Origin: Actinoplanes sp. L3-i22
GTDB lineage: Bacteria > Actinomycetota > Actinomycetes > Mycobacteriales > Micromonosporaceae
Assembly: GCF_019704555.1 (NCBI RefSeq)
Contig: NZ_AP024745.1
Coordinates: 5,154,501 to 5,218,500 of the forward strand
DNA length: 64,000 nucleotides
Direction of reading: 5' to 3'
The notes beneath the pieces were generated by a model, which was not told the origin of the DNA, ran no database searches, and saw only the letters and a program-made list of their open reading frames with translations. The position numbers were made by a program, and so were the translations under genes. The stretch's first letter is position 1; the number at the start of each line of letters is the position of its first letter. Below, piece after piece: positions 41,271 to 50,523 of the stretch.

Positions 41271-43187
41271 ATGCGGCGTGGTGCGGCGGCCCTTTTCGGG
41301 CTAGGGCTGGTTCTCGGCGTTCCCGGGTCGGCGGCGGTGGCCGGGCCCCGGCATCATGAAACAACGCAGGCGCGGGTCTGGGTCACCACCGTGGATCGGA
41401 GTGAGCTTCTGCACGAGCGGGCGCCCGTCGCGCTCCGCACGGGGGCGAGCACGCAGCCCACGATCGTCGTCAATCCGGAGTGGACCTATCAGCGGATGGA
41501 CGGATTCGGGGCGGCGATCACCGATTCGTCGGCCAGCGTGCTCTATCGGCTTGCGCCTGGGGCGCGCGACGAAGCCGTACGCCAATTATTTGGTCTTGAA
41601 AAAAATGGGATCGGCGTGAGTTTTCTGCGGCAGCCGATCGGGTCATCCGATTTTACGGCGGCCGCTGAACATTACACCTATGACGATGTTCCGGCCGGGC
41701 AGACGGATTTCGGGCTGCGGCGGTTCAGCGTCGACCACGATCGTGCGCAGATTCTGCCGTTGCTGCGTCAAGCCCGGAAAATCAACCCCCAACTGCGCAT
41801 TCTCGGTACGCCGTGGAGCCCGCCCGCCTGGATGAAGTCCGGTGATTCGCTCGTCGGCGGGCGGCTCAAGGACGACCCGGCGATCTATGACGCCTACGCG
41901 CGTTACCTGGTCAAGTTCGTGCAGGCCTATGCCGCCGCCGGAGTGCCGATCGACTATCTGACGGTGCAGAACGAGCCGCAGAACCGTAAGCCCGGCGGTT
42001 ATCCCGGCACCGACATGCCGGTCCGGCAGGAGGCCGCGGTGATCGAGCGACTCGGGCCGCTGCTGAAAAAGGTCAGCCCGCGGACGAAGATTCTCGGGTA
42101 CGACCACAATTGGCAGACCCATCCCGGTGATGTCGCGTCGACGCCCGCGGGGGAGGATCCGGAAACCGATTATCCCTACCGATTGCTGGACACGCCGGCC
42201 GCGAAATGGATCGCCGGGACCGCCTACCACTGCTATTCCGGTGACCCGAGCGCACAGACGGCGCTGCACGACGCGTACCCGGAAAAGGGTGTCTGGTTCA
42301 CCGAGTGTTCCGGTTCGCACGGCGTGGGCGACACCGACGAGCAGATCTTCCGGGGCACGCTGACCTGGCACGCCCGCACCCTCGCCATCGGCGTCACCCG
42401 CAACTGGGGAAAATCCGTGGTGAACTGGAACATCGCCCTGGACAGCACCGGCGGGCCGCACCTGGGCGGCTGCGCCACCTGCACCGGCCTGCTGACCGTG
42501 CTGCCCGACGGGACGGTCCGCCCGGACGCGGAGTTCTTCACGATCGGGCACCTGTCGAAGTTCGTGCGGCCCGGCGCGGTCCGGATCGCCAGCACGTCGT
42601 TCGGCACCACCGGCTGGAACGGCCAGATCATGGACGTGGCGTTCCGCAATCCGGACGGCTCGACGGCGATCGTGGTGCACAACGAGAACGACGATCCCCG
42701 TACGTTCGCGGTGGCGCTCGGTTCGCGGATCTTCGAGTACACGCTGCCCGGTGGGGCGCTCGCCACGTTCGTGCTGCCGCGCTCGGTGGACGCGCGGCCC
42801 GGCGAGATCCCGCTGACCGGGGCGACCGCGCTCGCGTCGCCGCCCGGTGAGGGTGCCCCGCTGGCCGTCGACGGTGACGCCGCCACCCGCTGGTCCAGTG
42901 GCGCCGCGCAAGCACCCGGCCAGTATCTGCAGGTGGACCTGGGGGCGACCCGGGTGTTCCGGAAGGTGGCGATCGACAGTGGCGGGAACCTCGGCGACTA
43001 CGCCCGGGCCTGGCAGCTGGCGGTCAGCCGGGACGGCGTGACGTGGACGACCGCGGCGAGCGGGACCGGGACCGGCCAGCTCACCACCGTGGACCTGCGG
43101 CCGACCCGGGCCCGCTACCTGCGGATCACCTCGACCGGCAGCAGCACCAGTTGGTGGAGCGTCGCCGACCTGCGCCTCTACCGCTGA
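41271..43187 (+). CDS. Secreted GH30 glycosidase with C-terminal discoidin (CBM32-like) domain
   Basis: The 638-aa enzyme has a signal peptide (first 24 residues). The GH30 (beta/alpha)8 domain with side beta-structure spans about 50-495: MDGFGAAITDSSASVL, WSPPAWMKS, acid/base glutamate in LTVQNEPQNR and nucleophile glutamate in VWFTECSGSHG. A discoidin domain follows (about 510-638, LAVDGDAATRWSS to DLRLYR). GH30 enzymes act on beta-glucans, glucosylceramide-like substrates or xylan; this one looks like subfamily 1 or 3. GAGGAGACGTC is the ribosome-binding site. It overlaps the convergent hydrolase by 10 bases. Confidence 0.94.
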   Translation: MRRGAAALFGLGLVLGVPGSAAVAGPRHHETTQARVWVTTVDRSELLHERAPVALRTGASTQPTIVVNPEWTYQRMDGFGAAITDSSASVLYRLAPGARDEAVRQLFGLEKNGIGVSFLRQPIGSSDFTAAAEHYTYDDVPAGQTDFGLRRFSVDHDRAQILPLLRQARKINPQLRILGTPWSPPAWMKSGDSLVGGRLKDDPAIYDAYARYLVKFVQAYAAAGVPIDYLTVQNEPQNRKPGGYPGTDMPVRQEAAVIERLGPLLKKVSPRTKILGYDHNWQTHPGDVASTPAGEDPETDYPYRLLDTPAAKWIAGTAYHCYSGDPSAQTALHDAYPEKGVWFTECSGSHGVGDTDEQIFRGTLTWHARTLAIGVTRNWGKSVVNWNIALDSTGGPHLGGCATCTGLLTVLPDGTVRPDAEFFTIGHLSKFVRPGAVRIASTSFGTTGWNGQIMDVAFRNPDGSTAIVVHNENDDPRTFAVALGSRIFEYTLPGGALATFVLPRSVDARPGEIPLTGATALASPPGEGAPLAVDGDAATRWSSGAAQAPGQYLQVDLGATRVFRKVAIDSGGNLGDYARAWQLAVSRDGVTWTTAASGTGTGQLTTVDLRPTRARYLRITSTGSSTSWWSVADLRLYR

Positions 43188-43933
43188 CCGTCGCCGGACA
43201 GGGCGCCCAGCTCCGCGACCACGGTGCCGGGCGCCCGTAGCGGCACGAAGTGATCGGCGGCGGGGACCTCCACGAGGCGGCAGCCGGGGATACGGCGTGC
43301 CGCCTCGACGCAGGCCGGGACGAACGACGGGCGTTCGAGGTCGCCGAGCAGCAGCACGCTGGGCGTTTTCACCTGTTCCAGCCGGGACCAGGCGTCGCCG
43401 TCGTCGGCGAGGGTGTCGCCCCAGCCCAGCCAGAACCGGATCGACGACCGCAGCTGCTCGACGACCAGCGGGTCGCGACCGGCCCGCGCCCACCGGGCGA
43501 CGCCCTGCTCCAGGAACACGTCCGGATCGGTGCTGTCCGGCTCGTCGCCGGGATCCTGCGGGATCGGGGCGCCGGAGATGCCGGGGCAGGCCAGCACCAT
43601 GCCGCGGACCCGGTCCGGCTCGGCCAGGGCCAGGTCGAGCGCGGAGCCGCCGCCCATGCTGCAACCGGCGAACAGCGCCGGACCGACGTCGAGCCGGTCG
43701 AGCACCCGGCGCAGGTCGTCGAGCCGGGAGAACCGGCCGGTCGGCGGCTCCGAGCGGCCGAAGCCCCGGACGTCGTACCGGATCAGCCGGTGCTGCCCGG
43801 CGAGCCGAGCCCAGACCGGGTCCCAGATCCGGGAGTCACCGACGCCCGGGTGCAGCAGCACGACCGGCGGCAGGTCGCCGCCGGTGTCCTCGGCCCAGAC
43901 CGATCCCGCGCCTACATCGATCAGCTTCTCCAT
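43178..43933 (-). CDS. Alpha/beta-hydrolase
   Basis: This 251-aa soluble enzyme has oxyanion motif LLHPGVGDSRIWD, YDVRGFGRSE, nucleophile S92 in FAGCSMGGGSALDLAL, an acidic position in LLLGDLERPSF and catalytic histidine in PAADHFVPLR. It is of the general esterase/lactonase type with no substrate indicated. It lies 22 bases downstream of a lipoprotein gene on the same strand. Confidence 0.9.
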   Translation of the reverse strand: MEKLIDVGAGSVWAEDTGGDLPPVVLLHPGVGDSRIWDPVWARLAGQHRLIRYDVRGFGRSEPPTGRFSRLDDLRRVLDRLDVGPALFAGCSMGGGSALDLALAEPDRVRGMVLACPGISGAPIPQDPGDEPDSTDPDVFLEQGVARWARAGRDPLVVEQLRSSIRFWLGWGDTLADDGDAWSRLEQVKTPSVLLLGDLERPSFVPACVEAARRIPGCRLVEVPAADHFVPLRAPGTVVAELGALSGDGQR

Positions 43934-43955
43934 GGGAGGAGCCTTTCACGCGGGC

Positions 43956-44450
43956 TCAGCTGGGGCTCGCCGGGCTGACCGGCTTTCCCTGCAGCATCGG
44001 CATCAGCACGTCCAGGGCGTGTTCGAGGTCCGGGCTGTTCCCCGAGCAGTCGTCGGCGGTGTACGTCCACGCCGGGGTGGTCAGCTGGTAGACGAAGCCG
44101 TCGGCGCAGATCGCCGACTTCGCGGACGGTTCCTTCGGGCTCTCCGCGGGCAGGACCTGCTCCAACGCGGCCAGCACCGGCGCGCCCAGCTGCACCGGCT
44201 GGGCGGTGTTCCCCTTGTGGGCGACCGTCATCGTGCCGTCCGGGTCGATGTGCACGTGGTCGTCGAGGCCGGCGATCCCGCCGGTCCGCGAGAAGTCCAG
44301 CGGGAACATCGTGGTGGCGCCCGTCGTCGCGGGGACGTTGCTGGTCTGCGGGGTGGCGCCGGCCGAGGTGCCGGAGTCCTGCTGGGCACAGCCGGCGATC
44401 GTGGCGAGGCCGATCGTCAGCACGAGGGTCGACATGCGGGTCCGAATCAT
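43956..44450 (-). CDS. Hypothetical lipoprotein, 164 aa
   Basis: A lipoprotein signal ends in TIAGC, with the cysteine at residue 21. A Ser/Thr-rich linker and a small domain with HVHIDPDGTMTVAHKGN and SAICADGFVYQLTTPAWTYT follow; two cysteines in the domain may pair. The family is unknown. It would be tethered to the outer face of the membrane. The gene is divergent from the APH-like kinase gene and probably cotranscribed with the hydrolase downstream. Confidence 0.8.
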   Translation of the reverse strand: MIRTRMSTLVLTIGLATIAGCAQQDSGTSAGATPQTSNVPATTGATTMFPLDFSRTGGIAGLDDHVHIDPDGTMTVAHKGNTAQPVQLGAPVLAALEQVLPAESPKEPSAKSAICADGFVYQLTTPAWTYTADDCSGNSPDLEHALDVLMPMLQGKPVSPASPS

Positions 44451-44513
44451 GACGTTCTGACGTACCCGGTGGGGCCGCGGTTCCCACCTGCCGATGATGC
44501 GCTCGTGCCGGGC

Positions 44514-44526
44514 GATACTGATCGGC
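44514..44526 (+). promoter_or_regulatory. Leaderless -10 element
   Basis: GATACT is followed by GATCGGC and then GTG 44527. Confidence 0.4.
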
Positions 44527-45267
44527 GTGGACGAGGTTCAGGTGGTGGTCGCGCACTCCGAGCGGGTGACGCTGCGCGTCGGTGACGTCTTCCTCAAGGT
44601 GGACGCCGATCCGGCGCGGCTGGACGCCGAGGCCGCGGCGATGGCCGCGGCGCCGATCCCGACCGCCCCGATCCTGTGGCGCCAGCCGTCGGTGATCGCG
44701 CTCGGCGCCCTCCCCGGCGAGGCGCTCGGCCTGCTCGGTGAGCCGTCGCCGGCCTCGCCCGCGGCCTGGGCCGCCGCGGGGGCCGTCGTGCGCACCCTGC
44801 ACGACGCACCGCTGCCCGAGCGGGCCGGGCGCGGGGTCGACCCGCTGGTCCGGGCGGAGCTGGAGTCCGAGTGTGAGCTGCTGGTCGCGGACGGGGTTCT
44901 CCCGGCCGGGCTGGTCGCTCGCAACCGTGCGGTCGCCGAGGGGGCCTTTCGGCCGTACGCCCCTCGGTTCACCCACGGCGACCTGCAGATCACGCATATC
45001 TTCACCGACGGTGATCGGGTCACCGGGGTGCTCGACTGGTCCGAGGCCGGGCGTGGCGACCCGATGTTCGACCTGGCGACGCTGACGCTGGGCCATGAGG
45101 ATCGGCTCGCCGACGTGCTCGCCGGCTACGGGCCCGGCTCCGACCTGGCCGCGATTCGGGCCTGGTGGTCGCTGCGGAGCCTGCTCAACGTGCGGTGGCT
45201 GGCCGGGCACGGCTTCGACCCGTTCGCCCCGGGCTGCGAGGTCGACGTCCTCAAAGCCCGGATGTAG
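44527..45267 (+). CDS. Aminoglycoside phosphotransferase (APH)-family kinase-like protein
   Basis: This 246-aa protein-kinase-like fold protein has the catalytic loop FTHGDLQITHIF, with the catalytic aspartate in HGD but histidine where most APH enzymes have asparagine. The magnesium motif GVLDWSEAGRGDPMFDLA is intact. The phosphorylated substrate is unknown, and resistance cannot be assumed. GTG 44527 is preferred over ATG 44494 because of the leaderless -10 element. Confidence 0.86.
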   Translation: MDEVQVVVAHSERVTLRVGDVFLKVDADPARLDAEAAAMAAAPIPTAPILWRQPSVIALGALPGEALGLLGEPSPASPAAWAAAGAVVRTLHDAPLPERAGRGVDPLVRAELESECELLVADGVLPAGLVARNRAVAEGAFRPYAPRFTHGDLQITHIFTDGDRVTGVLDWSEAGRGDPMFDLATLTLGHEDRLADVLAGYGPGSDLAAIRAWWSLRSLLNVRWLAGHGFDPFAPGCEVDVLKARM

Positions 45268-45273
45268 ACGGCC

Positions 45274-46041
45274 TCATCCGCGTACCCGACGAGGGCGTTC
45301 CCGGCTGCGGGCGGTCAGCCAACCGGCCAGCAGCGCTCCCGCCACGACCGTCGCCGCCGTCGCGGCGTTCCGGCGATGCGATCCGGCCGTGCCGCCGACG
45401 GGGTGACCGTGCGGAGGAACCCGGCCCGGATCCGGGTTGACCTGCGGCGGTCCGGCCTCGACCGCCTTGCGGTACTCGGCGTCGGCGACGCGGGCCAGCC
45501 GCCGGTAATCCGGGTTGCCGGAGTTCAGCCACAGGGTCCGGGCGCCGGCCCAGAACGTCCGGCCGGGCTCGGTGCCGAACACCTCCGGGAAGATCTCCAG
45601 GCGTAGGTCGGCCTCGGCGATGACCTCGGTCGCGTATCCGAACGCGTAGTACCGGAACGCCCGCCCGAGGAAGACGTGCCTTCGCACCTGAAGCGGGGTT
45701 TGACCGATCAGCTCGCGGTTCAGCGCAGGCGCGTAGGTCTCCGGGTCTGCGCAGATCATGTTCAGGATGTCGGCGTGTTGCTCGCGCACGGCTTGAACCC
45801 GATGCTGGCCGACCGAACGGGCCTGATAGACGAGCGATGCCGTGACGCCGGCGAGCGCGAGGGCCGAGAAGATCGCTGAGGCGGCGCCGTAGGCCTGGCC
45901 GATGTTGCCGAGGCGAACCCAGTCCTCGGCGATGAGGTCACCCACCGCGGCGAGGGCCAGCGGTGACAGGCCCGCGCAGAGTGCGGTGCCGAGCGCGATG
46001 GTGACGAGCGTGTAGACGGTGACGCGGCGTCGAGTACCCAT
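45274..46041 (-). CDS. DUF6082-like membrane protein
   Basis: The 255-aa protein has N-terminal membrane helices (about 8-32 and 45-68, with LVTIALGTALCAGLSPLALA and AASAIFSALALAGVTASLVY). A soluble helical region typical of DUF6082 follows (HADILNMICADPETYAPALN; VFLGRAFRYYAFGY), and there is a C-terminal membrane helix near 235. Its role is unknown; homologues are actinomycete-specific. The start is uncertain between ATG 46041 and 46056. The frame is open to 46365, but that extension is arginine-rich and crosses an AT-rich promoter-like stretch. Confidence 0.72.
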   Translation of the reverse strand: MGTRRRVTVYTLVTIALGTALCAGLSPLALAAVGDLIAEDWVRLGNIGQAYGAASAIFSALALAGVTASLVYQARSVGQHRVQAVREQHADILNMICADPETYAPALNRELIGQTPLQVRRHVFLGRAFRYYAFGYATEVIAEADLRLEIFPEVFGTEPGRTFWAGARTLWLNSGNPDYRRLARVADAEYRKAVEAGPPQVNPDPGRVPPHGHPVGGTAGSHRRNAATAATVVAGALLAGWLTARSRERPRRVRG

Positions 46042-46406
46042 ATTATGTGAATACATCGACGGATGATGGCGTGTCACCTCACGTGCCGGAGGCCGCCAGA
46101 AAATACTTTCCCGACAGCGGCGTGGCGAGTCGCGAGATCGCCCGGGCCGCCTAATATCTGATCTGTTTACGAGACTGTAGTGAGCACGCAGGCAGAAACT
46201 CCATTGCTGATCGACGAGTTCATGCCGCACCCGATCGGAGCGCAGACCGGAGATCGCGCATGACCGGATCGGCAATTGCCGTCCGGCCTGCTGAGTGAGG
46301 CGTTGACGAGGTCGGACGGAGCGACCCTTCGCGGAGATGTCGTCGCGGAATCTGTGAGCTGGCAACTTTCCCCGAGTAACAGATGAAATCCTACTGGAGC
46401 AGGACT
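46042..46406. other. Gene-free divergent region
   Basis: This stretch between the DUF6082-like and DUF397 genes has no convincing frame. It is clearly less GC-rich than the rest (for example CATAAT near 46045 and CTAATATCTGATCTG near 46152), so it probably holds promoters for both neighbours and perhaps remains of an XRE gene, which usually accompanies DUF397 genes. Confidence 0.4.
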
Positions 46407-46613
46407 ATGTATATCGATAGCCAGGCGGCTGACCTTCCCTGGCGTACCTCATCATTCTGTAACAACACTTCTTGCGTGGAGGTCGCGGCCACCCCAGAAT
46501 TTGTTGCCGTGCGGGACTCGAAGAGCCCACGGCAGTTGGTCCTGGTGTACAGCAAGGGGGAGTGGCAGCAGTTCATCGCTGGCGCCAAGAATGGTGAGTT
46601 CGATTTCGAATAG
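46407..46613 (+). CDS. DUF397 protein
   Basis: This 68-aa protein matches the DUF397 pattern: LPWRTSSFCNNTSCVEVAAT, VAVRDSKSP and WQQFIAGAKNGEFD. DUF397 proteins usually pair with an XRE-type regulator in actinomycetes and act as small antagonists in developmental signalling. Here no such partner is adjacent. ATG 46407 follows GGAGCAGGACT; an upstream ATG at 46383 is less likely. Confidence 0.88.
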   Translation: MYIDSQAADLPWRTSSFCNNTSCVEVAATPEFVAVRDSKSPRQLVLVYSKGEWQQFIAGAKNGEFDFE

Positions 46614-46631
46614 GGCAGGAAACTGATTGGT

Positions 46632-46670
46632 CGAGCCGGCGCCGTCACTCGTGGTGAGTACGCCGGCTCG
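46632..46670. terminator. Hairpin terminator
   Basis: CGAGCCGGCG (46632-46641) pairs with CGCCGGCTCG (46661-46670). The loop has a small internal stem. It lies between the convergent DUF397 and NTF2-like genes. Confidence 0.6.
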
Positions 46671-46678
46671 TCAACCGA

Positions 46679-47056
46679 TCAGCCGGGGAACGGGCTCAGG
46701 TGCTCGTGGACGGCCAGCCAGCGGCCGTCCGGCTCGCGGCGGAAGACGATGGTCTCGCGCTCGTCCAGGGACTCCTCGCCGTCGCCGGTGCGGACCACGG
46801 TGTGGACCCGGTGGGTGAAGACGGCCACCTCGCCGAGCATCTGGACCTGCTGGTCCGACGACTCGCAGGAGATCACGTGGAAGCCTTCGCGCTCCCACCC
46901 GTACCAAATGTGCTGGTAATCGGCGAGCGACCGCAACGGCGCCGGATGGGTGTGGAAGACGAAGGTCGCGTCGGCGGCGAAGCTGCCGAAATAGGCGGCG
47001 GTGTCGTGGGCGCCGAAGGCGGACACCAGGGCGCGGGCGGCCGCGAGGACGGTCAT
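46679..47056 (-). CDS. SnoaL/NTF2-like protein
   Basis: The 125-aa NTF2-fold protein contains AAARALVSAFGAHDTAAYFG, ATFVFHTHPAPLRSLADYQH and DERETIVFRREPDGRWLAVH. Its ATG shares one base with the stop of the agmatinase-like gene, so the two are coupled. In this operon it may bind or process the ureohydrolase substrate or product, but nothing in the sequence proves it. Confidence 0.85.
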   Translation of the reverse strand: MTVLAAARALVSAFGAHDTAAYFGSFAADATFVFHTHPAPLRSLADYQHIWYGWEREGFHVISCESSDQQVQMLGEVAVFTHRVHTVVRTGDGEESLDERETIVFRREPDGRWLAVHEHLSPFPG

Positions 47057-48021
47057 CAATCTTTCCTAGGGGCTAAAGCGGACAGGATCTCGTAGACGGC
47101 GTGGGACGCCGCGATCCCGGTGATCTCCGCGTGGTCGTAGGCGGGGGCGACCTCGACGACGTCCGCGCCGACCAGGTTCAGGTCGCCGAACGTGCGCAGG
47201 ACCGCGAGCAGTTCCCGGCTGGTCATGCCGCCGGCCTCCGGCGTGCCGGTGCCGGGCGCGAACGCCGGGTCGAGCACGTCGATGTCGACGGACAGGTAGA
47301 CCGGGCGGTCGCCGACGCGTTCGCGGATGCGTTCGGCGATGCCGCGGGCGCCCAGGTCGTCGATCTCGACGCTCGGCACCACGTGAAAGCCCAGCTCTTT
47401 GTCCTCGGCCAGGTCGGTCGTGGAGTAGAGCGGACCGCGCGTGCCGACGTGCAGGCATCCGGAACGGTCGATCAGACCCTCCTCGGAGGCGCGCCGGAAC
47501 GGTGTCCCGTGGGTGTGCGCGGCGCCGAAGTACGTGTCCCACGTGTCGAGGTGCGCGTCGAAGTGGACCACCGCGACCGGGCCGTGCTTGGCCGCCATCG
47601 CGCGCAGCAGCGGCAGCGCGATGGTGTGGTCGCCGCCGATGGTGACCAGGTGGGCGGCGCGTTCCAGCATCGCTCGGGCGCCCGCCTCGATCTGATCGAT
47701 CGCGGACTCGATGTCGAACGGGTTGACCGCGAGATCGCCGGCGTCGGCGACCTGCTGGCTGGCGAACGGCTCGACGTCGGCGGCCGGGTTGTACGGGCGC
47801 AGCAGCCGCGACGACTCGCGGACGTGGGCCGGGCCGAAGCGGGCGCCGGGGCGGTAGGAGACCCCGGCGTCGAACGGCACGCCGATCACGGCGACGTCGA
47901 CGTCGGAGACCTCGTCGATGCGGGGGAGCCGGGCGAAGGTGGCGGGGCCGGCGAAGCGGGGGACCACGGTCGCGTCGACCTGGCCGACGCGACCGTTCCG
48001 GATGATCCGGGGAGCGGACAT
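47056..48021 (-). CDS. Agmatinase/ureohydrolase-family enzyme
   Basis: This 321-aa dimanganese ureohydrolase has all metal motifs: [23 protein letters not shown] and [19 protein letters not shown]. It hydrolyses a guanidine group to urea; agmatine, guanidinobutyrate and related compounds are possible, and even free guanidine cannot be excluded. The start is set at ATG 48019-48021 by GTGAGGAATAACGAA. It lies downstream of a permease and upstream of an NTF2-like gene in one operon, so the permease probably imports its substrate. Confidence 0.92.
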   Translation of the reverse strand: MSAPRIIRNGRVGQVDATVVPRFAGPATFARLPRIDEVSDVDVAVIGVPFDAGVSYRPGARFGPAHVRESSRLLRPYNPAADVEPFASQQVADAGDLAVNPFDIESAIDQIEAGARAMLERAAHLVTIGGDHTIALPLLRAMAAKHGPVAVVHFDAHLDTWDTYFGAAHTHGTPFRRASEEGLIDRSGCLHVGTRGPLYSTTDLAEDKELGFHVVPSVEIDDLGARGIAERIRERVGDRPVYLSVDIDVLDPAFAPGTGTPEAGGMTSRELLAVLRTFGDLNLVGADVVEVAPAYDHAEITGIAASHAVYEILSALAPRKD

Positions 48022-48147
48022 TTCGTTATTCCTCACAATATCTCAGTGCATAACGACCAGCTCGCGCCGGGCTGAACACCCGACTAGCGCCGGGCTCACG
48101 GCCGTGAGCGGTGGATCACAGCCGCAGGTCGTTCAGTCTGGAACCGT

Positions 48148-49689
48148 TCAGTCCGGGACCGAGGCGGCCCGCGCCCGCACCCGATGCGACGAAGCGCCAT
48201 GATCATCCACGATCTCCGGCATCGGACCGTCCGAGCTGGGCACCCCGAGCGGCCCGTCCGGCCCGAACACATACCGCGGCTCCGGGAAGATGAAGATCAG
48301 CGCGAGGTAGGTGACCGCCGCCGTGCCGATCGACACCGGCAGGCTGATGTCGATGCCACCGGCCACGTTCCGGAACGGCCCTTCGATCAGCGGCGGATAG
48401 TTGGCGAACAGCAGCCCCACGATCGCCGACGGGATCCACGCGGCCATCCCGCGCCAGTTGACGCCCTTGTGGAACCAGTACGCCCCACCGATCCGCCCCT
48501 TGTTGAACACCTGCAGGTCGCTCTCGCGATAGTGGGCGCGGCGCACGACGTACCCAATGGTCATGATGATCATCCAGGGCGTGGTGCAGATGACGATCGC
48601 GCCGATGAACGCGTTCACGCTCGCGAGCAGGTCGAACGCCAGCCGCCCGACCAGGATGAAGACGAACGCGAGCGTGCCGATGCACAGCGACGCCTGCACC
48701 CGGTTCAGTCGCGGGAACACCGAGGAGAAGTCCAGGCCGGTGCCGTAGAGCGAGGTGATGCCGGTGGACAGGCCGCCGAGGAACGCGACCACGATCAGCA
48801 GCAGCGCGTACCAGGCCGGCGAGATGTTGATCAGCGCGACGATGTAGTCCGCCTCGCCGGCCACCAGGGTCGCGGTGAAGACGCCGAACAGGAACGGCAC
48901 GAGCGTCGCGAGCTGGGCGAAGAACGTGGCGCCGAGCAGCCGCGACGGCTTGGTGCCGGCCGGGATGTAGCGCGACCAGTCGCCGAGGAACGCCCCGAAC
49001 GAGATCGGGTTGCCCATCACGATCAGCGCGGACAGCACGAACGTCGGCCAGAACGAGCCCAGCGCGTAGGCCGAGGGGCCAGGATCATAACCAAGATCCA
49101 ATTTCCCGCTGTACGCGATGATGCCCAGCAGGATCAACAGCGTGTTGCCGACCACGACAACCTTGTTGACCAGGAGCATGAACGCGTAGCCGTAGATCAC
49201 CACGACGATGACCGCCGCGCCGAGCACCGCGTAGACGACCCCGCGCAGCAGGTCCGAGTCGGGCACCCCGGCCAGCCGGATCAGCGCGCCGACCACCGCG
49301 TCGCCGCTGACCCAGACCGAGATCGAGTAGAAGGCGATCGCGGTCAGCAGCGACAGGAACGAGCCGACGATCCGGCCGCGGACGCCGAAGTGCGCGCCCG
49401 AGGCGACCGCGTTGTTGGTGCCGGTGAGCGGCCCGAACAGGCCCATCGGCATGAGGAACAGCGCGCCGACGGCGACCCCGGCGACGGTCGCCGCGATCGC
49501 CTGCCCGAGCGAGAGGCCCAGCAGCACCGGGAACGTGCCGAGGATGACGGTGGCGAACGTGTTGGCGCCGCCGAACTGGATGCGGAACAGGTCGAGGGGC
49601 CGGGAGTGCCGGTCCGACGCCGGGATGGTGTCGATGCCGTGCTGTTCGACCTCGGTGATGCGGGGGCGCTGGGGCTCTGTGTCAGTCAT
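48148..49689 (-). CDS. NCS1-type purine-cytosine permease-family transporter
   Basis: The 513-aa integral membrane protein has about 12 helices. Family features include FRIQFGGANTFATVILGTFP near the start, FGPLTGTNNAVASGAHFGVR, and FGAFLGDWSRYIP in the middle. NCS1 proteins import nucleobases, hydantoins or related nitrogenous compounds with protons or sodium. The operon context suggests a guanidino compound or another nitrogen source. GAAGGACACAACGCC precedes ATG 49687-49689. Confidence 0.92.
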   Translation of the reverse strand: MTDTEPQRPRITEVEQHGIDTIPASDRHSRPLDLFRIQFGGANTFATVILGTFPVLLGLSLGQAIAATVAGVAVGALFLMPMGLFGPLTGTNNAVASGAHFGVRGRIVGSFLSLLTAIAFYSISVWVSGDAVVGALIRLAGVPDSDLLRGVVYAVLGAAVIVVVIYGYAFMLLVNKVVVVGNTLLILLGIIAYSGKLDLGYDPGPSAYALGSFWPTFVLSALIVMGNPISFGAFLGDWSRYIPAGTKPSRLLGATFFAQLATLVPFLFGVFTATLVAGEADYIVALINISPAWYALLLIVVAFLGGLSTGITSLYGTGLDFSSVFPRLNRVQASLCIGTLAFVFILVGRLAFDLLASVNAFIGAIVICTTPWMIIMTIGYVVRRAHYRESDLQVFNKGRIGGAYWFHKGVNWRGMAAWIPSAIVGLLFANYPPLIEGPFRNVAGGIDISLPVSIGTAAVTYLALIFIFPEPRYVFGPDGPLGVPSSDGPMPEIVDDHGASSHRVRARAASVPD

Positions 49690-49825
49690 GGCGTTGTGTC
49701 CTTCGTCTCGGACCGATGCGGGGAGACTAGGACCGAGTTTCCTCTGAAGCAACCTTTGTTGCGTGGATTTAACGATGGCCGGTCCGGGAAAATGCTCCCG
49801 GATCTTGATAGGGGGCGGTGGGCAG

Positions 49826-50407
49826 ATGGCAGGCCAGGTGCGACGGGTGGCCCAGCCGCCGGCGACCAGCGCGGCGATCGGCGGGCGGTTGCGCTCCGCC
49901 CGGCAGGCCCGCGTGCTCACTCTGCAGCAGGTCGCGGACGCGACAAGTCTGAACAAGGGCTTCATCAGCCGGCTCGAACGCGACGAGGTGTCCCCGTCGG
50001 TGGCGTCGCTGGTGTCGATCTGCGAGGTGCTCGGCATCCGGGTCGGCGAGCTGTTCGAGCCGCCGCCGACATCGCTGGTCCGGGCCGGCGAGGGCCGCCC
50101 GATCAACTTCGGCGGCAGCAACGTCAGCGAGCTGCTGCTCACTCCGGGCACGCAGAGTCACCTACAGGTGATCCACTCGACCGTCGAGCCGGGCGGCAGC
50201 GGCGGAGCGGAGCTCTACACGCTCGACTGCGAGGTCGAGTTCGTCTACGTGGTCCGCGGCCAGCTCACGATCACCCTGACCGGCGAGTCGGTGCTGCTCA
50301 GCGCCGGTGACGCGTTCACCTTCCCCGGCCGCGAGCCACACACCTGGGCCAACGCCGGCGCCGGCGACGAGTGCGAGGTCGTCTGGGTGCTCGCCCCAGC
50401 CCCCTGA
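49826..50407 (+). CDS. XRE-family regulator with cupin domain
   Basis: This 193-aa regulator has an N-terminal HTH (LRSARQARVLTLQQVADATS, then NKGFISRLERDEVSPSVASL) and a C-terminal cupin (HSTVEPGGSGGAELYTLDCE, VYVVRGQLTITLTGES, DAFTFPGREPHTW). The architecture is that of PuuR/SutR-like regulators of polyamine and nitrogen catabolism. It is divergent from the permease-ureohydrolase operon, which is the probable target. ATG 49826 follows GGTGGGCAG; an ATG at 49763 is open but less likely. Confidence 0.9.
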   Translation: MAGQVRRVAQPPATSAAIGGRLRSARQARVLTLQQVADATSLNKGFISRLERDEVSPSVASLVSICEVLGIRVGELFEPPPTSLVRAGEGRPINFGGSNVSELLLTPGTQSHLQVIHSTVEPGGSGGAELYTLDCEVEFVYVVRGQLTITLTGESVLLSAGDAFTFPGREPHTWANAGAGDECEVVWVLAPAP

Positions 50408-50482
50408 CCCTCAGCCAAGCCCCGACGCCCCGCAGCCCGACGCCCGCAGCCCCGACGGCTGACGCCCGCAGCACTACGCCCC

Positions 50483-50523
50483 GACGGTCAGCCGGGGATC
50501 CTTGTCCCGGCGGCCTGACCGTC
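50483..50523. terminator. Long hairpin terminator
   Basis: GACGGTCAG (50483-50491) pairs with CTGACCGTC (50515-50523), and an inner CCGGG pairs with CCCGG. It lies at the convergent ends of the XRE-cupin gene and the unknown gene and reaches the latter's stop codon. Confidence 0.6.

Noticed and set aside
44527..45267. Aminoglycoside resistance gene
   Set aside because: APH-family proteins phosphorylate many substrates. The altered catalytic loop (histidine in place of asparagine) and lack of context give no support for resistance.
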